Notes under the pieces: generated by a model | Told to the model about the DNA's origin: nothing | Database searches by the model: none | Seen by the model: only the letters and a program-made list of their open reading frames with translations | Origin: Castor canadensis | Lineage: Eukaryota; Chordata; Mammalia; Rodentia; Castoridae | Direction: 5' to 3' | Length of the DNA stretch: 64,000 nt | Assembly (NCBI RefSeq): GCF_047511655.1 | Contig: NC_133390.1 | Span: forward strand, 132,795,583-132,859,582 | Position numbers and translations under genes: made by a program | In this document: one piece after another, positions 44,986 to 57,654 of the stretch | Numbering within the stretch: the stretch's first letter is position 1 | Layout: the number at the start of each line of letters is the position of its first letter

Positions 44986-44989
44986 TAGG

Positions 44990-45265
44990 TTCACGAGTAT
45001 TGTTTATAAAACAATTGTGATGAAAGTATAAAAAGTCTCCGTATACCACATGGCCATTACTCTTAAAATTATCCTATTACCTTAGTGTGGTATATTTGTT
45101 ATAATTAATGAACTAATAGTAATACATTATTATGAAGCAAAGTGAATATTTTATTCAGATTTCCTTACTTTTTATCTGATGCTTTTTCTTCTCTTCCAGG
45201 ACCCCATTAAAATGTTGTCATGACTCCTGAGCTCCTCTGGGCTGTGATATTTTCATGAGCTCTTT
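44990..45265 (+). mobile_element. Old L1 (L1ME-like) 3' UTR fragment
   Basis: 'gtggtatatttgttataatt' and 'aatgaactaatagtaataca', then 'attcagatttccttactttt' and 'ttccaggaccccattaaaat', run parallel to the L1M 3' UTR copy at 49845-50250. Confidence 0.7.
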
Positions 45266-45274
45266 GACACTTCT

Positions 45275-45755
45275 CCAATCCAGAGATGGGGTCTGTTCTC
45301 TCCCTTGAGTCTGGCAGGCTTGTGACTAGAGTACAAGTGATTGCTGTATCTTCTAATGCTGGGTCACAAAAGGCGTACCTGTTTCTTGAGGACAATGGCT
45401 CTTAGAACCCAGCAATGCTTTTATGAAGCTCAAACCAGATTACATGAAGACACCACATGGAGAAACCACCCTGTGAAAACATTGCTACTGACAACCCAGC
45501 TGTGGTTCCTTCCACTTATCCTGCCACTTATACACCAGATGTGGGCCTAAATATGCTTCCAGGTAATTTCAGCCTTCAGTTATTGAGTCACTGTAGCATC
45601 AAGTCTTCATCTGACACACCATACATCACAGAGCAGAGACCAGCCAACCAGTCTGACCTTTGACTGAGTCCAGAAGGATAATGCAGGGATTATTTTATGA
45701 CATAAATATTGGTTGTTACAAAGACACAGTAGTTAGAGCACTTGGTATTTCACAA
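45275..45755 (+). mobile_element. MLT1-like MaLR LTR
   Basis: It starts 'gatggggtctgttctctccc' and 'ttgagtctggcaggcttgtg', has 'ctcttagaacccagcaatgc' and 'catcacagagcagagacca' further on, and ends 'attggttgttacaaagacac'. This order agrees with a MaLR LTR, and the same type occurs at 63035-63530. It directly follows L1M sequence. Confidence 0.6.
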
Positions 45756-45889
45756 ATTGGTGCAAATTCTGATTGTTGTATTATAAATGAGAGGTGGTGG
45801 CGGAGAAGAGCACCTGGTGCTAAAGTCAATCACAACTACTACATGCTTGACTCTTCTTTTCCTTGCTCCTTTGACTTAACGATGATCTG

Positions 45890-46330
45890 ATTCATTTGTG
45901 AATAAATGCTTATTGAGTGTCTATCATAGTCCAGGTGTTGTCATATTTGCCAGGGTTACACCAATGAACAAAACAAAGATCCTTACCCTCATGGAGTTTT
46001 CATTTCAACAGAAGAAGATAGAAAGCAACAAACATCATAAATGAGTAAAAACATGCCAGACTGAAAGTTGCAAAATGCAATACAATAAAGAAGGAAAAAT
46101 TGCAGCAGGATCAAGGGGACCAGAGTGCTGTGGGCATCATGCAGTATTAAACACAGCAGTTGGGATGGTCCTTTTTGAGTTAAGACATTAGGAACCTGAG
46201 GCAAGAATAAAGACAGGATCACTTAGAGATGTAATCCCAGGACAGAGATGTGAGCAAAAGAGAAATGAGGTCAGGAAGAGTTCAAAACACTGGAAAAAAG
46301 TGACTCACTGAGGAGAAACCATTATATCTG
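45890..46330 (-). repeat. Ancient mammalian interspersed repeat
   Basis: 'aataaatgcttattgagtgt', 'ttgccagggttacaccaatg', 'aacaaaacaaagatccttac' and 'cctcatggagttttcatttc' are the blocks of the old repeat also seen at 20.0 and 31.5 kb. A 77-codon minus-strand open frame inside it is meaningless. Confidence 0.6.
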
Positions 46331-46334
46331 CCTC

Positions 46335-47840
46335 AGAGAGAAGTTGCAGATGGCTCTGCAGTGTGTTCACACAGTACATCCTCAGGACAAGAGCACATGG
46401 AAGCATCCAGGGAATGGCAAATAGCATGTGCTTACTAGTTCCCTATTGCCATTGTTGTCTGAGTGGCACACATGAACTAGTGATAGGTACTTCCGAGCAC
46501 TCAAGGTTTCACCCTCCTGGGGCACTCAGGAGTTCAGACCAATAGCCCACACTGCATCTCATCCTAGTCCAGACCCACAGCCCACAATATGCATCTCATC
46601 TTTCTCCAAAGGAAAGACTTAGCCCAGAGTTTGGATTTGGGCATGAGATTGTGTCCTGGGAATGTGTATGGAATCCTTGCTAGCACAGAGCCTGTTAAGG
46701 ACTCTAGTAAATGCATTTGAACAGCAGCAATGTACATGCTATGTTCCCTGAGAAAGAAGGGGCAATGCAGAGAGTCTCAGAAGGGGCTTCATACCCATGT
46801 CCTCTGTAGGTTAGGGATCTGGCCATGAAGAAATCTGAGGCCATAGTACTATGAGCAGTGAGACTAACTGAATAAGGCCCAATGGCCCAGGAGGACTGGC
46901 CTACTGGAAAACAGCAAGAAGTCCAGTATATCATGGATATAGGAGGAAAGGGGCCATGGGGAAAAGGAATCTGAGAGGAACAGGGCCCTCATGGGGCAGG
47001 GTCTGCAGTGTGTAAGGTCCATGGCCTTCCCTCTGAATAAAACTATTTGGTAGATGATTTGAGGGGAGGATTGGAATGGCTTAACTTATATTTTGATGAT
47101 GAGTCTGATTGCTAGACTGCACATACTCAATGCTGGGAATTAAGCATCAAATGAGATCAGAGAAGCATAGAGAGCAATTAGTGGTCTACTAAGGTCATAA
47201 AGCAGAAACAGGAAGGGGGCTCATGTCCAAGTGGTGGGGCAGAGGGTCATTCCTAAATCTCATTAAGGTAGAGTAAGTACGTGGGCTTACCTAATGGTTC
47301 TGCTTCTGGGTGTGAAAGAAAGAATTTGATCATGGAGAATCCCAAGCTCCTTGTATGCCAGGATGGATGGAATTGATATTTGGATATATGGAATCGAGCC
47401 ATTCAAAGAAGAGAAACTGAATACACAATTAGATAGATGAGTAAGATAGGGAGCTATGGATGGATGCTATTTAGCTCAATGCAGGATTGACACTGGGATA
47501 AGAAAGATTAAAAGGCTGTGCCTCACCAAAGGCCACTTTGCTCTAAGAGGAGGACTCAGAGTGTTGTCCACTGCACCATTTGCCCGGGAGAATGGGGATC
47601 AGCGAGGCTGGGAGACTGCAGTGTAGGCTAGAGAGCCATGAAATGAATTTAGTAGTTTGGAAATGAATTGAACCACTTAATTTCAGTCTGTGAAAATGAA
47701 CTCCGAGAGTATGTCTGGACTTGTGGTCTTCATCTGTTTCAAGCCTCCCATTAGTGAGCTGGTAAAGTTAGTAGCTAGTTATCAAGGGCTAGGCAGAAGG
47801 TAAGAAAGAGAAGCTGATTGATTTGTTTTAGTGTCCTGTT
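46335..47840. other. Unassigned stretch
   Basis: No gene is recognised. A polyadenylation-like 'ctctgaataaaactatttgg' near 47030-47050 may mark an old LTR end. Confidence 0.45.
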
Positions 47841-47844
47841 TCAC

Positions 47845-47965
47845 AGTGTAGAGCTCTGTGATCTTGAGGAATTTTCTGACCCTCTTTACACCTTTGTTTC
47901 CTCATGTAAAGTGGTAACAATGGTAGTACCTAGCTCACAGCACTGCTTGAGGACCAGTGAGTCCA
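47845..47965 (+). repeat. MIR SINE
   Basis: 'gatcttgaggaattttctga', 'ccctctttacacctttgttt' and 'cctcatgtaaagtggtaaca' with 'gtacctagctcacagcactg' give the MIR core. Confidence 0.75.
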
Positions 47966-47984
47966 GAGCAGACTCACTGCTCTG

Positions 47985-48010
47985 GTTATTATTATTATTA
48001 TTATTTTTAT
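47985..48010. repeat. (ATT)n microsatellite
   Basis: A short ATT run directly after the MIR. Confidence 0.93.
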
Positions 48011-48014
48011 TTTC

Positions 48015-48345
48015 ATAGCTAATATGTAAACAATTTCAAAAACTGGGAGCTGTCTCATTATATGACTTCTTGTGGTGCTTGTAGGTAGATTTGTTTGCAA
48101 GAATTTGGTGATTTTGATGGTTGAAGACACTTGATGGCTTTCAGTTGATAATCACATGTTAGCAAACATTTCTTTGAGGCATCAACTACTCCTAGCACTG
48201 TCTAAAACACCAGCCAAAAGGATAAAAAATTGTGGTATTGTATTATTTGGGACTTGACAGGCTGAGAAAATAATTAAAAATGTATGCATGATCAAGACCT
48301 CAAGTGCCCAGTTAAGGGACACAGGTGAATTTACAACAAGTGGAG
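48015..48345. other. Unassigned stretch
   Basis: Nothing is recognised. Confidence 0.5.
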
Positions 48346-48349
48346 TGGG

Positions 48350-48482
48350 AGGTGTGAAGCATTTCTGAGCACCTGCTTCAGGCCAGGATTTGTGCTAAGC
48401 ATCTCTGATGATTCACTGAAATCTTTAAGGAATGCATCAGCATCCCCATTTTATTGTCAAGGGATCTGAGACTGAGATACTG
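48350..48482 (-). repeat. MIR-like SINE (antisense)
   Basis: 'gagcacctgcttcaggccag', 'tttgtgctaagcatctctga', 'atccccattttattgtcaag' and 'ggatctgagactgagatac' read as an antisense MIR. Confidence 0.65.
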
Positions 48483-48486
48483 GTAA

Positions 48487-48795
48487 GTTTTGAATATGGC
48501 TTAAGTGTGTCCCCAAAAGAAGGCAACAGAACCTTATAGAGGAGGAGCCTAGTGAGAAGTAATTAGGTCACTATAGGTACTGCACTTGGAAGCCACTCTC
48601 TATGTCTTCCTGTGTCACCACGTGATCTCTTCTTATTTGTGCTTCAACCATGATGCCATTCACCATGTAATGCAGCCAAAGAGACTTCACCATATCTGAG
48701 CTGATGCCAGCATCATACCCTTGAACCTCCAGAATGGTGAGCTAGATAAACCTCTTTTCTGTATAAAGAATGGAAGATGGATTAATACGGAGATC
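48487..48795 (+). mobile_element. MaLR-type solo LTR
   Basis: 'gtccccaaaagaaggcaac', 'ggaggagcctagtgagaagt', 'aattaggtcactataggtac', 'cttgaacctccagaatggtg' and 'agctagataaacctcttttc' occur in MaLR order. It ends near 'gaagatggattaatac'. Confidence 0.7.
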
Positions 48796-48799
48796 TTTA

Positions 48800-49840
48800 G
48801 TTATGTGAGAAGGGTCATAGACTTCGTGGAGGACCAGCTGGGACTTGAGTCAACTGGCCAGTCATTGCTGTCCCTTTGACCTGACTGGAAGGCTGAACAG
48901 TGGGTGACGTGGGTCACCAGCAGCATTGGCCAGGCTTCCAACAGTGGGCAAGAGTTGTTCGTCTTCCTACACCCCAGTTATAGCTGATGAGAAATTCACT
49001 ACTGGGATTGTAGTGTGCAGTCTGGGAATGGAAAAAAGTGAGTCTGTGTCATTATGGGGGAGAAGTCTTCAAGACTGGGAAAGGGATAGGATTTTGGTTC
49101 TTCAATGTAGAAATAAAAACACTCTATTTTTGCACCTTCTTTCAGTAGCTTTATTTTTAAATGCATCCTCCTGTGCATTAAAACTTTCTCTTCAGGAGCT
49201 ATTTGTTCCCCATTAACCCTCCTTTGTGCTTTGTGAGATCCAACTGTTTTAATACCATCTAGCTTAAGGAAATGGGGCATCCTGCAGCCTTGCCTGCAGC
49301 AGCTCTATTGAAATACTTTCCAGTCCTCAGTTCCAGCTCGATGTTGAGTCAAGTCTCCTGGCTTTTGGTGATGCTGGTATGCTACTGTCATTCCATCCTC
49401 CTCATGTGCTTCTCCTTTGCCCAGGCTCCCTGCAAGACACTAACTCTGAACAGAAAGTCCATTTTCTTTTAGCTGAGGGAATAAACAATAGGCAGAAACA
49501 ATCTCATCACTCCTTTAAACCAGGGGCTTAACACACCAAAGCTGTTGAGGATATGCTGCAGAACTAACTCAGAGCCTTCCTGTAAGTGTGCCTTGAAAGC
49601 ATATATTCTAAACAGATTTAATGCAGAAAACCAGCTACATAACTGCTTACAGCTTTCACTTACCCGATGACCTGTGAGTCTTTAAAGTTAACCTTACAAA
49701 AATCTTCTAGGGTTTGGAGGTGCTGTCTCTTTTGTTCCTTTCAAGATAGCAATTTGGACCTTATCTCTATAAAGCTGTATTAATTAATCCTTACTTTATG
49801 TAGCCCTTCTCTCCAAGCACTCTATTTTAAACTAATTTTA
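48800..49840. other. Unassigned stretch
   Basis: Overlapping open frames at 48926-49280 on both strands (96 and 93 codons) have no recognisable domains. No repeat is named. Confidence 0.45.
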
Positions 49841-49844
49841 GATT

Positions 49845-50250
49845 TACAAAAATAATCTACTTTCAAAGATAATAGAGAAGGTTCTCATGTAACCCTCACC
49901 CTGTTTTCCATATCATTAACAACTTACATTAGTATGGTAAGTTAATTACAATTAATGAACCAATGTTGATACATTAGTATTAACTGAAGTTTCTACTTTA
50001 TTCAGATCGTTACCTTATTTTTCTGTTCCAGGATCCTCTCCAGGATACCATATGACATTTTGTGATCATGTATCCTTAGGCTTGTCTTGGCTATAACATG
50101 TACTCAGAATTTGTTTTTGACAACCCTGGAAACTTTGAGAGCTATTATTTTGTAGAATTTGTTTCTATTGGAACTTCTCATGATTGGACTGTAATTTTGA
50201 GTTTAGAAGAGGAAGACCACAGAAGTGAAGGGCCACTCTCATTACATCAT
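49845..50250 (+). mobile_element. Old L1 (L1ME-like) 3' UTR fragment
   Basis: 'gttctcatgtaaccctcacc', 'cttacattagtatggtaag', 'ttacaattaatgaaccaatg', 'ttctgttccaggatcctctc', 'atgtatccttaggcttgtc' and 'gaggaagaccacagaagtga' follow a known L1M 3' UTR. It is clearer than the copy at 45 kb. Confidence 0.82.
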
Positions 50251-50269
50251 AGCAATGATCTATAGCATC

Positions 50270-50640
50270 ATGGAGACTCTATTTGTTTCTCCTTTTCCAG
50301 CTTCTAGAGGCTGCCTGTGCCCTTGATTTCTGGTCCTCTTTGTCTTCAAAGCCCCAGGGGGTGGGTGAGTCTTTGTCACATTGCATCCCTCATCTCTGAC
50401 TCTTCTTCTGCCTCCCTCTTCTACTTGTCATTTCTTTGGGCCACCCAGATGATCAAAGATAATTTCCTTATTCCAAGACCATCTGATCAGTGAATTTAAT
50501 TCCATCTGTGACCTTAATTCCTCTTAGCTATGTAACCTAACAGATTCCTAGGCTTCTAAGGACAGGACATCTTGAGGGAAAGTTAATCTACCCAGCACAG
50601 AATCCAAAATATGCATGTTAGATGTGCTTGTTGCTATTAA
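50270..50640 (-). mobile_element. MLT1-type MaLR LTR (antisense)
   Basis: The plus strand shows 'cagcttctagaggctgcctg', then 'tctgcctccctcttctact', 'gggccacccagatgatcaaa', 'gataatttccttattccaag', 'ccatctgtgaccttaattcc' and 'atgtaacctaacagattcc'. These are reverse complements of successive MLT1 LTR blocks. Confidence 0.8.
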
Positions 50641-50644
50641 GGTG

Positions 50645-53325
50645 TCATTGTTTATAGGTCCTTTTAGTAGAGCAATAGATATTTATGTATCTATCTAATC
50701 TCCTATCTCTCCTTTTGTATCTATATTAAACTAAACATAAATTCGTACTGAGGTTCCCACCTGTAATCCAGTATCCTATGGATATTCTATCTTTGGTTGC
50801 TTCCATCCCTTCAATCTGGCTCCTACCCCACCTCCATCAATTTGTTCAGTTATTAAATTCGGTGAACATGTATAATAGTTTCAGAATCATTTTCCTCTAC
50901 CTTAATAAGGGACAACTTTATCAACTAGACTACAGTGTTTATGTCTTTTTGCTTCAGTCTTACAGATTCTCTTCTCTGAAGCTACTTAGTTCTGAAACTT
51001 TCACCTCTACAACTTTCATTTTCTATCAGATAAGCTTGTTAATATTCTTTAATATATTTTTAATAAAACTTTTTAAGGTCATAATCTGATCCCACTCTGG
51101 GATTCCCAGCTTCTTTAAATATGAAGAACTGAAATAGGAGTGCAGGGTGAGCAGCCAGAGTATAAGAGTGCACAAGGGCAAAGACATGTCATTAGTAAAA
51201 ATTGTCCAACAACCCAGACAATACACCTGCCAAGAATGCCCACCATCATCCTCACTGCCCCACGAATGCCTCATCATCTATGAAATCCTGTTGTGAAGGC
51301 AACTCTTTCCTCAATGTCTTAGTCTTCAATTTCTTTCCAGGCTAAACAAAGCCATATTGTTCCAGCCCTGAGATTACTCTCTTTTTAAGTCTATGGTAAA
51401 TAGATATTTATGTGACTTCTTCTGCTCTTCATAAATGAATTGTACTGTTTTTTTTAATGCTTTCAGCATACCTATCTTGTAACTCTTAATAGAATTTGTT
51501 CCTATGCCTATCTGACCCATTAGATCAATGCAACTTGAGAACATGCTCTTTCTTCTTAGTAATGGAGGTCTTGCAAAAGATAGTGCTAAGGAAATGTGTG
51601 CCAAAATATAACAAATGTAAGAACAAATGTCTGACCTTCCTGCTTTAGACTCACAATGTCCTCATTCACTTCTTCATACACTATTTGTATGATTAGTACT
51701 GATCTCTACATGTTGGAGGTAATATATCCATCTCAGTGTACCCCCTGGAGAGGTGATTCCTAGATAGAATGGCCAGATTCTAACCCATTCATTTTGAGTG
51801 AAGGTGGGGAAATATTCTTCAAAATTCTGGCATTAGTATTTCTTAGTATTGGTTAGGAGCCTATTCATTTCTCAGAGTCAAGTTCAAATTTCATATATTT
51901 TATGATATAATTCCTTTCAACCCTAGTTGCCATTAATATACCCCATCCATGAATCCTTATAGGACTGCCTACTTGTGCCAAACACTCGGGTCTTTTGAAT
52001 ACTGTGTCACCATGTGGGTCACATTTCCATGTTTTATCATATTTTCTCAAAAACATAGTAACTACTGGTAGTGGGATCCATTTATCTTCCTCTCTACCTT
52101 TCTCTCACAGTGCTCATCATGAAATTTTACATGTAGTAGTGATCAGTAAATTTGTTAAGCTTGAGAATGGAAAGTTACTTGTGGAAATCAATTCACCATC
52201 AGGTGAATGGTACTCTTATTTTAGGAATACGCACTCTGTAGCCTTAACCAGCATAGACGTAACACAAACTCATCACTTCACAACATGGAAAATTGAACAC
52301 ATGGGTTATCACATTTCCATAGGTGTTAGGTAATCCAGTGTCTCCATCTGGGATTTTCTAAAAGCAGAGCATGAATTTTTACTTTTGGTCAGGTTCTATA
52401 TTTGAGAGGTGATCCCAGCAAGGATAATAGGGGATGATGAAATAGGAACAGACAGGAAATCAATAGTGTCCATTACTGAGCTTGTTATTGCTGTGGGCAG
52501 TGGGTCTTTGTCTCACTAAGGACATGTTGAGGAACCTTATAAAATTCACCTAAGATCTGTTCCTTTAAGGATGGGAGACTCGATATTTATTCACAGGGTA
52601 TTTAGTCCTCATTGTTGTGATTGTCCCTAGGAATCTTAACAACACTACCCCCAAGCTCCCAGGCTATACTCTTGGGTGGGCTGAGGGAGTTTCTTTGGCT
52701 TTAGAGAAAGCCTGGAGGATGAAATGCAGAAAGCCCTTTGATAAACCCTTGTAGTGGCACCTGGCAGTGTCCACAGGCCCAAGCTGAACAGTTGCACTGA
52801 AATCACAAACTGAGATCTACAGAGTGGGAGATAAATAGTGTTTGCTACATAAAGCATTGCTTGATTTTCAGAAAGGTAGGCTAGACACAAAAAGATTGTT
52901 TAAATTCTTCCTTGAGCTCTCAACCTAGAAGAGATTTGGGATTAGACTTTCATTTTAGAAATGTTATCCCAAGCATTAGTCTGAAGTGTGTACTATTCTG
53001 AAATTGGTTTTTATGATATCAGATTGATATAGTTCTTGCAATATGATACTTAGGCAGCAAATCACAAGGAGTTTTGAACTTAAGAATTAGAGCACCTAAC
53101 AAATGTCAGTTTCTTGACTGTCAAGTTTACTTTTGAGTCAGTAATGCACTAGTCTGCAAATAGTGTATGTTTCAGCAAAGTAAGTGGTAGACTAGATTTT
53201 TCATTCAGGTCTGATAACTCACCCTGGGAAGATTCAGAAAATGTGCCTTTCACAATGACTGCAGGACATAAGTCTGTGAGAGGACCTTTGGCAACTTTAG
53301 AGGGGCTCTCTGACTATAATTTTCT
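50645..53325. other. Unassigned stretch upstream of the ERV-L remnant
   Basis: No gene is recognised. An LTR of the following provirus could lie around 52380-52900, but I could not match one. Open frames such as 50778-51089 (103 codons) and 51995-52333 (112 codons) on plus lack family resemblance. Confidence 0.4.
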
Positions 53326-53329
53326 CTAA

Positions 53330-56300
53330 AAGATTAACCCTACATTGGGAGCCACAGCCCCCAAAGTGCAATGGGAGTAATTGAGTCCTAGAGTGGCAGG
53401 GCCCAAGTGGTGACACTCAACCACCAAAGAGAAGACAAGGGATCATGGCTACTATAGTACACTAAGAAAGTGTATTCTGCTGGTATTTCTTCTAGACTTC
53501 CCCCAAGAGACCTATGTCACCTTTATCAGCGTAACTGAGAGTTGGGGCATGGAAATAGAACTTTCAGAGGCTACTAAACACTGGCTCTGAGCTAAGACTA
53601 ATTCCAGGAAGCCCAAAATATCATTATGGCCCACCAGTCAGAAATGGGTTCATGGGGCCAGATGATCAATGGTGCTTTAGATCAAATCTGTGTCACCATG
53701 GGACTGGAATGCATGGTTGGAACAGATCTATAGCTTCTGTAGTCCCCATGTTGAGGGTGGAATGAGGTTTATTGCTATAGAAAAAGCCAAGTGAAAGCTA
53801 ATAGAACTGCCTGTACTGAAGAAGATAGTAAACCCAAAACACCATCACATTCTTGGAGGGATTGCAGGGATTAGTGCCATCATCAGGGATTTTTAAGGAT
53901 GTAACAGTGATGATTTCTACCATATCCATATTCTCTGACTGATTTGATATGCAGAAGACACGAGATCTTGGTTAGTGACAGTGGATTATCATAAGATAAA
54001 TCAGGTAGTAGTTTCAGCTGCAGCTGTGGTACCAGATGTGTCTGCAGTGCTTAAGCTAATTACCACATCCCCTGGCTCCTGGTATGCAGCTGTTGATTTG
54101 GCAAATGTCATTTCCCCCACACTATCCGTAAGTCTCACCAGAAGCAGTTTGCTTTTATTTGTCAAGGTCAACAATTTGCCTTCATTGCCCTAGCTCAAGG
54201 GCATGTCAGCTTTCTAGCCCTGTGCCAACATTTAATTTGTAGGGATCCTGGTTGCCTTCCTTTCCATGAGATATTACATTAGTCTTTTACTTTGATGACT
54301 TTGTGAAGATTAGAACTAGTGAGCAAAAGTAGCAACTTCTCTAGACTTACTGATATTTGCATGTTACAGAGTAGGGGTTATATCTTACAAAAATAAATGG
54401 GCCTTCTACCTCAGTGACGTTTCCAGTGTGTGAGGCAGGTTAAGATATCCTTTCTAAGGTAAAGGATAAGGTGATGTATATGGCCCCTTCTATAACCAAA
54501 AAACGGAGTGCTATACCTTTTTTGCTTCTTTGGATTTTTGAGAAATGCACTACTCATCTGAATGTATTGCTCAGTCCATTTATCTGATCACCCAAAAACT
54601 TGCAGTTTTGAGTGGTTCCCAGAATAAAAAAAGACACTGTAGTGCATTCAGGCTGCTATTCAAGCTGCCCTGCCACTCAGTGCACACAGACTAGCATATC
54701 CAGTGGTGCTTGAAATGGCTGTGGCAGGTAGATGAGTTGTTTGGAGCTGTTTTCAGGCATTCTCCAAATGCCCTTAGCATTTTGGAGAAAAAAGCCTCAC
54801 TGTATTCTATAGATAACTACTTTCCTTTTGGAAAAAAGAAGTTTTGGGCTTGCAAGCAGAGCCTGAACATTTAGCCATGGTCCATCAAGTTACCAAGCAA
54901 CCTGAGCTGCTCATCATGAACTGGGTATTATCTGACCCACTAAGCTGTAAAATTGGGCATGTACAGCAGTACTCCATCACTAGTAAGAATGGTGTATGTG
55001 AGATTGGACCCATGCAGGTGCCCAAGCACAAGTAAGCTATATGAATAAGTGGCCCAAATGCCCCTGGTCCCTACTCTTGTTGCTTTCTCTGTCCCAGGCT
55101 GCAGAGATGGTCTCATGGGGAGTTCCCTATACTCAGTTCACAATAGCCAATGGTTTTGACTGCATGGACAGAGACTTGGAAGAAAACAATTAGAAAATCA
55201 GTGACAAGGAAATTTGGGGTAGTATATGGATGCATCTCTTTGGGAAAATAATGCAAAAATGTTTGTGTCCTGTGTGAGTGTTCATCAAAGGTGACCTTAG
55301 CAGAGGAAGATTTTAATAATCAAGTGGATAGGAGGCTTGTTCTGTGGATACCAGGTGGCTTCTTTCCCTAGCTGCTCTGTCATTGCTTGATGGGCTCACA
55401 AAGCTGCAATGGTGGCAGGGATGGAGATTATGCATGGCTCAGCAACATAGATTTCCAATCATGAAGGCAGACCTGGCTATAGCCACTGTTGAGGGCCCTG
55501 TATGCCAGTGTCAGAGACCAACACTGTGCCACTGATATGCAACCGTTCTCAGGGTGACCAGCCAGCATCTAGTGGCAGGTTGATCACATTGAACTTCTTT
55601 CATTATGGAATGGCTAGTACTTTGTTCCTACTGAAACAGACACTTATTCTGGATATAGATTTTCCTTCCTTGTACACAATGTTTCTGGAAAACTCCCATC
55701 CTTATATTTACAGAATGTCTTATCTACCATCATAATATTGCACATTAATTGATGATTAAGGAATTCACTTCACAGCAAAAGTTGAAGCAATGGGCCCCTG
55801 TTCATGGAATTTTCTGATTGTGTCAGGTTCCTGCCTTTCTAAAGAAACTGGCTTGATAGACAAGTGGGATGCCATTTTGAAGACTTGGTTACACCATAAA
55901 CTGAGTGGCAATCCCTCGGGACTGGGGCAATGTCATCCAGGCAGCTGTACATGCTCTGAATCAGCATCATATATATGGTGCTCATTCTCCTGTAGTAAAG
56001 ATGCATGGGTCCAGGAATTAAGAGGTGGAAGTGGGAGTGGCACCATTTACTATTATCTTCAGTGGCCCTCTAGCAATTTTTTAAAATTTCCTGTTTCCAT
56101 GATTTAATGCTCTGCTCAATTGGAGGTCTGAGTTCCAAAGAGAGGAATGCTTCCACTAGGAAATACAGTAACACTTCCACTGAAGTAACAGGTACCACTC
56201 ACTTTGGACTTCTTGGGCCTCTGAATCAGCAAGAAAAGAGAGGTATGATTGGACTGGCTGGGTGATTGATCCTGAACATCAAGGTGGAAATTGAACTACT

Positions 56301-56640
56301 TCTCCATCACGGAGGTAAGGATGAGTATGTCTGAAACACAAGGGCTCTTGTAGGGTCTTTTAGTATTATCACGCCCTGTGACTAAAGTCAATGGAAACTA
56401 TCCAGTTCAGGCAGGACTAATCATCCCTTGGGTGAAGGTTTGAGATGCTCCACTCATTTAAAAATCATGATCAGCTGAAGAGCTTGCTAGAGCCCAAGGG
56501 AATAAATATCAGCTATGGGCGCATGCCAGGTATAGAAAGAGGAACTATAGTTGTCATTTTCTCATGAGCCATGTGGGCCCTGGCACAATTAAGCCTTGTT
56601 GCCCACAACAGTAAATGGCTTAGCAACTCCTACTTCCTTG
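53330..56640 (+). mobile_element. Decayed endogenous retrovirus, class III (ERV-L-like), pol region
   Basis: A reverse transcriptase start is recognisable at about 53975-54110 (Val-Asp-Tyr...Asn-Gln-Val-Val and Trp-Tyr-Ala-Ala-Val-Asp-Leu-Ala-Asn). The polymerase YxDD box reads Tyr-Phe-Asp-Asp at 54288-54299, in a different frame from the start. RNase H/connection sequence follows, with a piece open at 54844-55035. The integrase zinc-finger region is at about 55390-55530, and the catalytic core runs from about 55570 to 56100. At the position of its usual catalytic Glu stands Asp (55859-55861). The 56270-56500 part matches the end of ERV-L internal sequence. Frameshifts and stops break the region throughout. 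No env and no clear LTRs were found. It is a non-functional fossil. Confidence 0.78.
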
Positions 56641-56644
56641 GCTT

Positions 56645-57305
56645 CGTTCTCTGCCCTGTCTTGCTTTCCTACGTTGTTTCTGTTAAGGATGTTTCCTTTG
56701 TCCCCTGAGTAAATAGACTGCTTCCAGGGGAAACAACATTAATACTGGCAGTCTGCGGAGAGGTAAGTACGAGCATTCTTGTGTCCCGTTAGACTTAGAG
56801 GCTAAGGTCTACAAAGTGAGGATACTGTAGCCCCCAACACTCAAATTGCTGCTTTACCTGAATTTAGCAATATGCGTGACAATAATAGTGGCACTTATTG
56901 TGAGTTTACTACCTGTCAGGTCTGGCTTAATCCCTAATCCACATGGCAATGGAGCAAATTGAGAATACGTATATGGTTTTCACTTCAGAAGGGTTAACTA
57001 ACTCAAGTTCTTACCTTGAGTTAGTCAAAAGTTGTTTGGATAGATTGAAATTCAGATGTAACTTAAAGTTGCTAAAAGATTGTTTAAATTTACTTCCTCC
57101 TTCTTGAAGTCATAGTTTGAGATTACACTTAAGCATTAGTATTAGACTCATTAAGGACAGTGGGGATCAAATGAAGCCATTTCACGGAGCTGGACGAGAT
57201 GATGAAAATGCACTGATGTACACAATCAGTTCTGGTGGTTGGTGAGCTCACCCCTAGTGTGAAAATCACTAAGTATGATGGATATTATGTGCAGAAAGCT
57301 CCATC
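56645..57305. other. Unassigned stretch, possibly the end of the ERV
   Basis: It may hold leftover retroviral sequence up to about 56900. A perfect 11-bp inverted repeat with a 7-base loop lies at 56997-57025. Confidence 0.4.
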
Positions 57306-57309
57306 TAGA

Positions 57310-57650
57310 AGGATAATAATTGTAACATAATTTATAAAGGGAAAAATTGGACACAACCCAAGTGCTATATATTTGGAGATTAGATATATAAGCTTTCCAA
57401 ACTCAGCAATATAATACAATACTAAGCAACTAGTAAAATCATATCCTATAAAATATCTAATGGTGAGGGGAAATAAACATCACATACTAAGTGGAAAAAA
57501 GCTGCAAAAGCACTAATTATGATATGATTATGTATTGACAAAAAGGTAGTATGGGTATGTACAACAAAAAGTGTCAGCAGTCTCTTGGGTCATGAGATAT
57601 TTGAAGACTTTCATTTTCCTATTTGGTTTTCTATGGATTTCTTATGATGA
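57310..57650 (+). mobile_element. Old L1 3' end
   Basis: 'gggaaaaattggacacaacc', 'caagtgctatatatttggag', 'aatataatacaatactaagc', 'ctaagtggaaaaaagctgca' and 'ttatgatatgattatgta' are in L1M 3' order. It has no coding capacity. Confidence 0.65.
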
Positions 57651-57654
57651 CCAA

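Noticed and set aside
53975-54193. Intact retroviral polymerase gene
   Set aside because: Only a 72-codon piece is open; the YxDD box is in another frame and stops follow.
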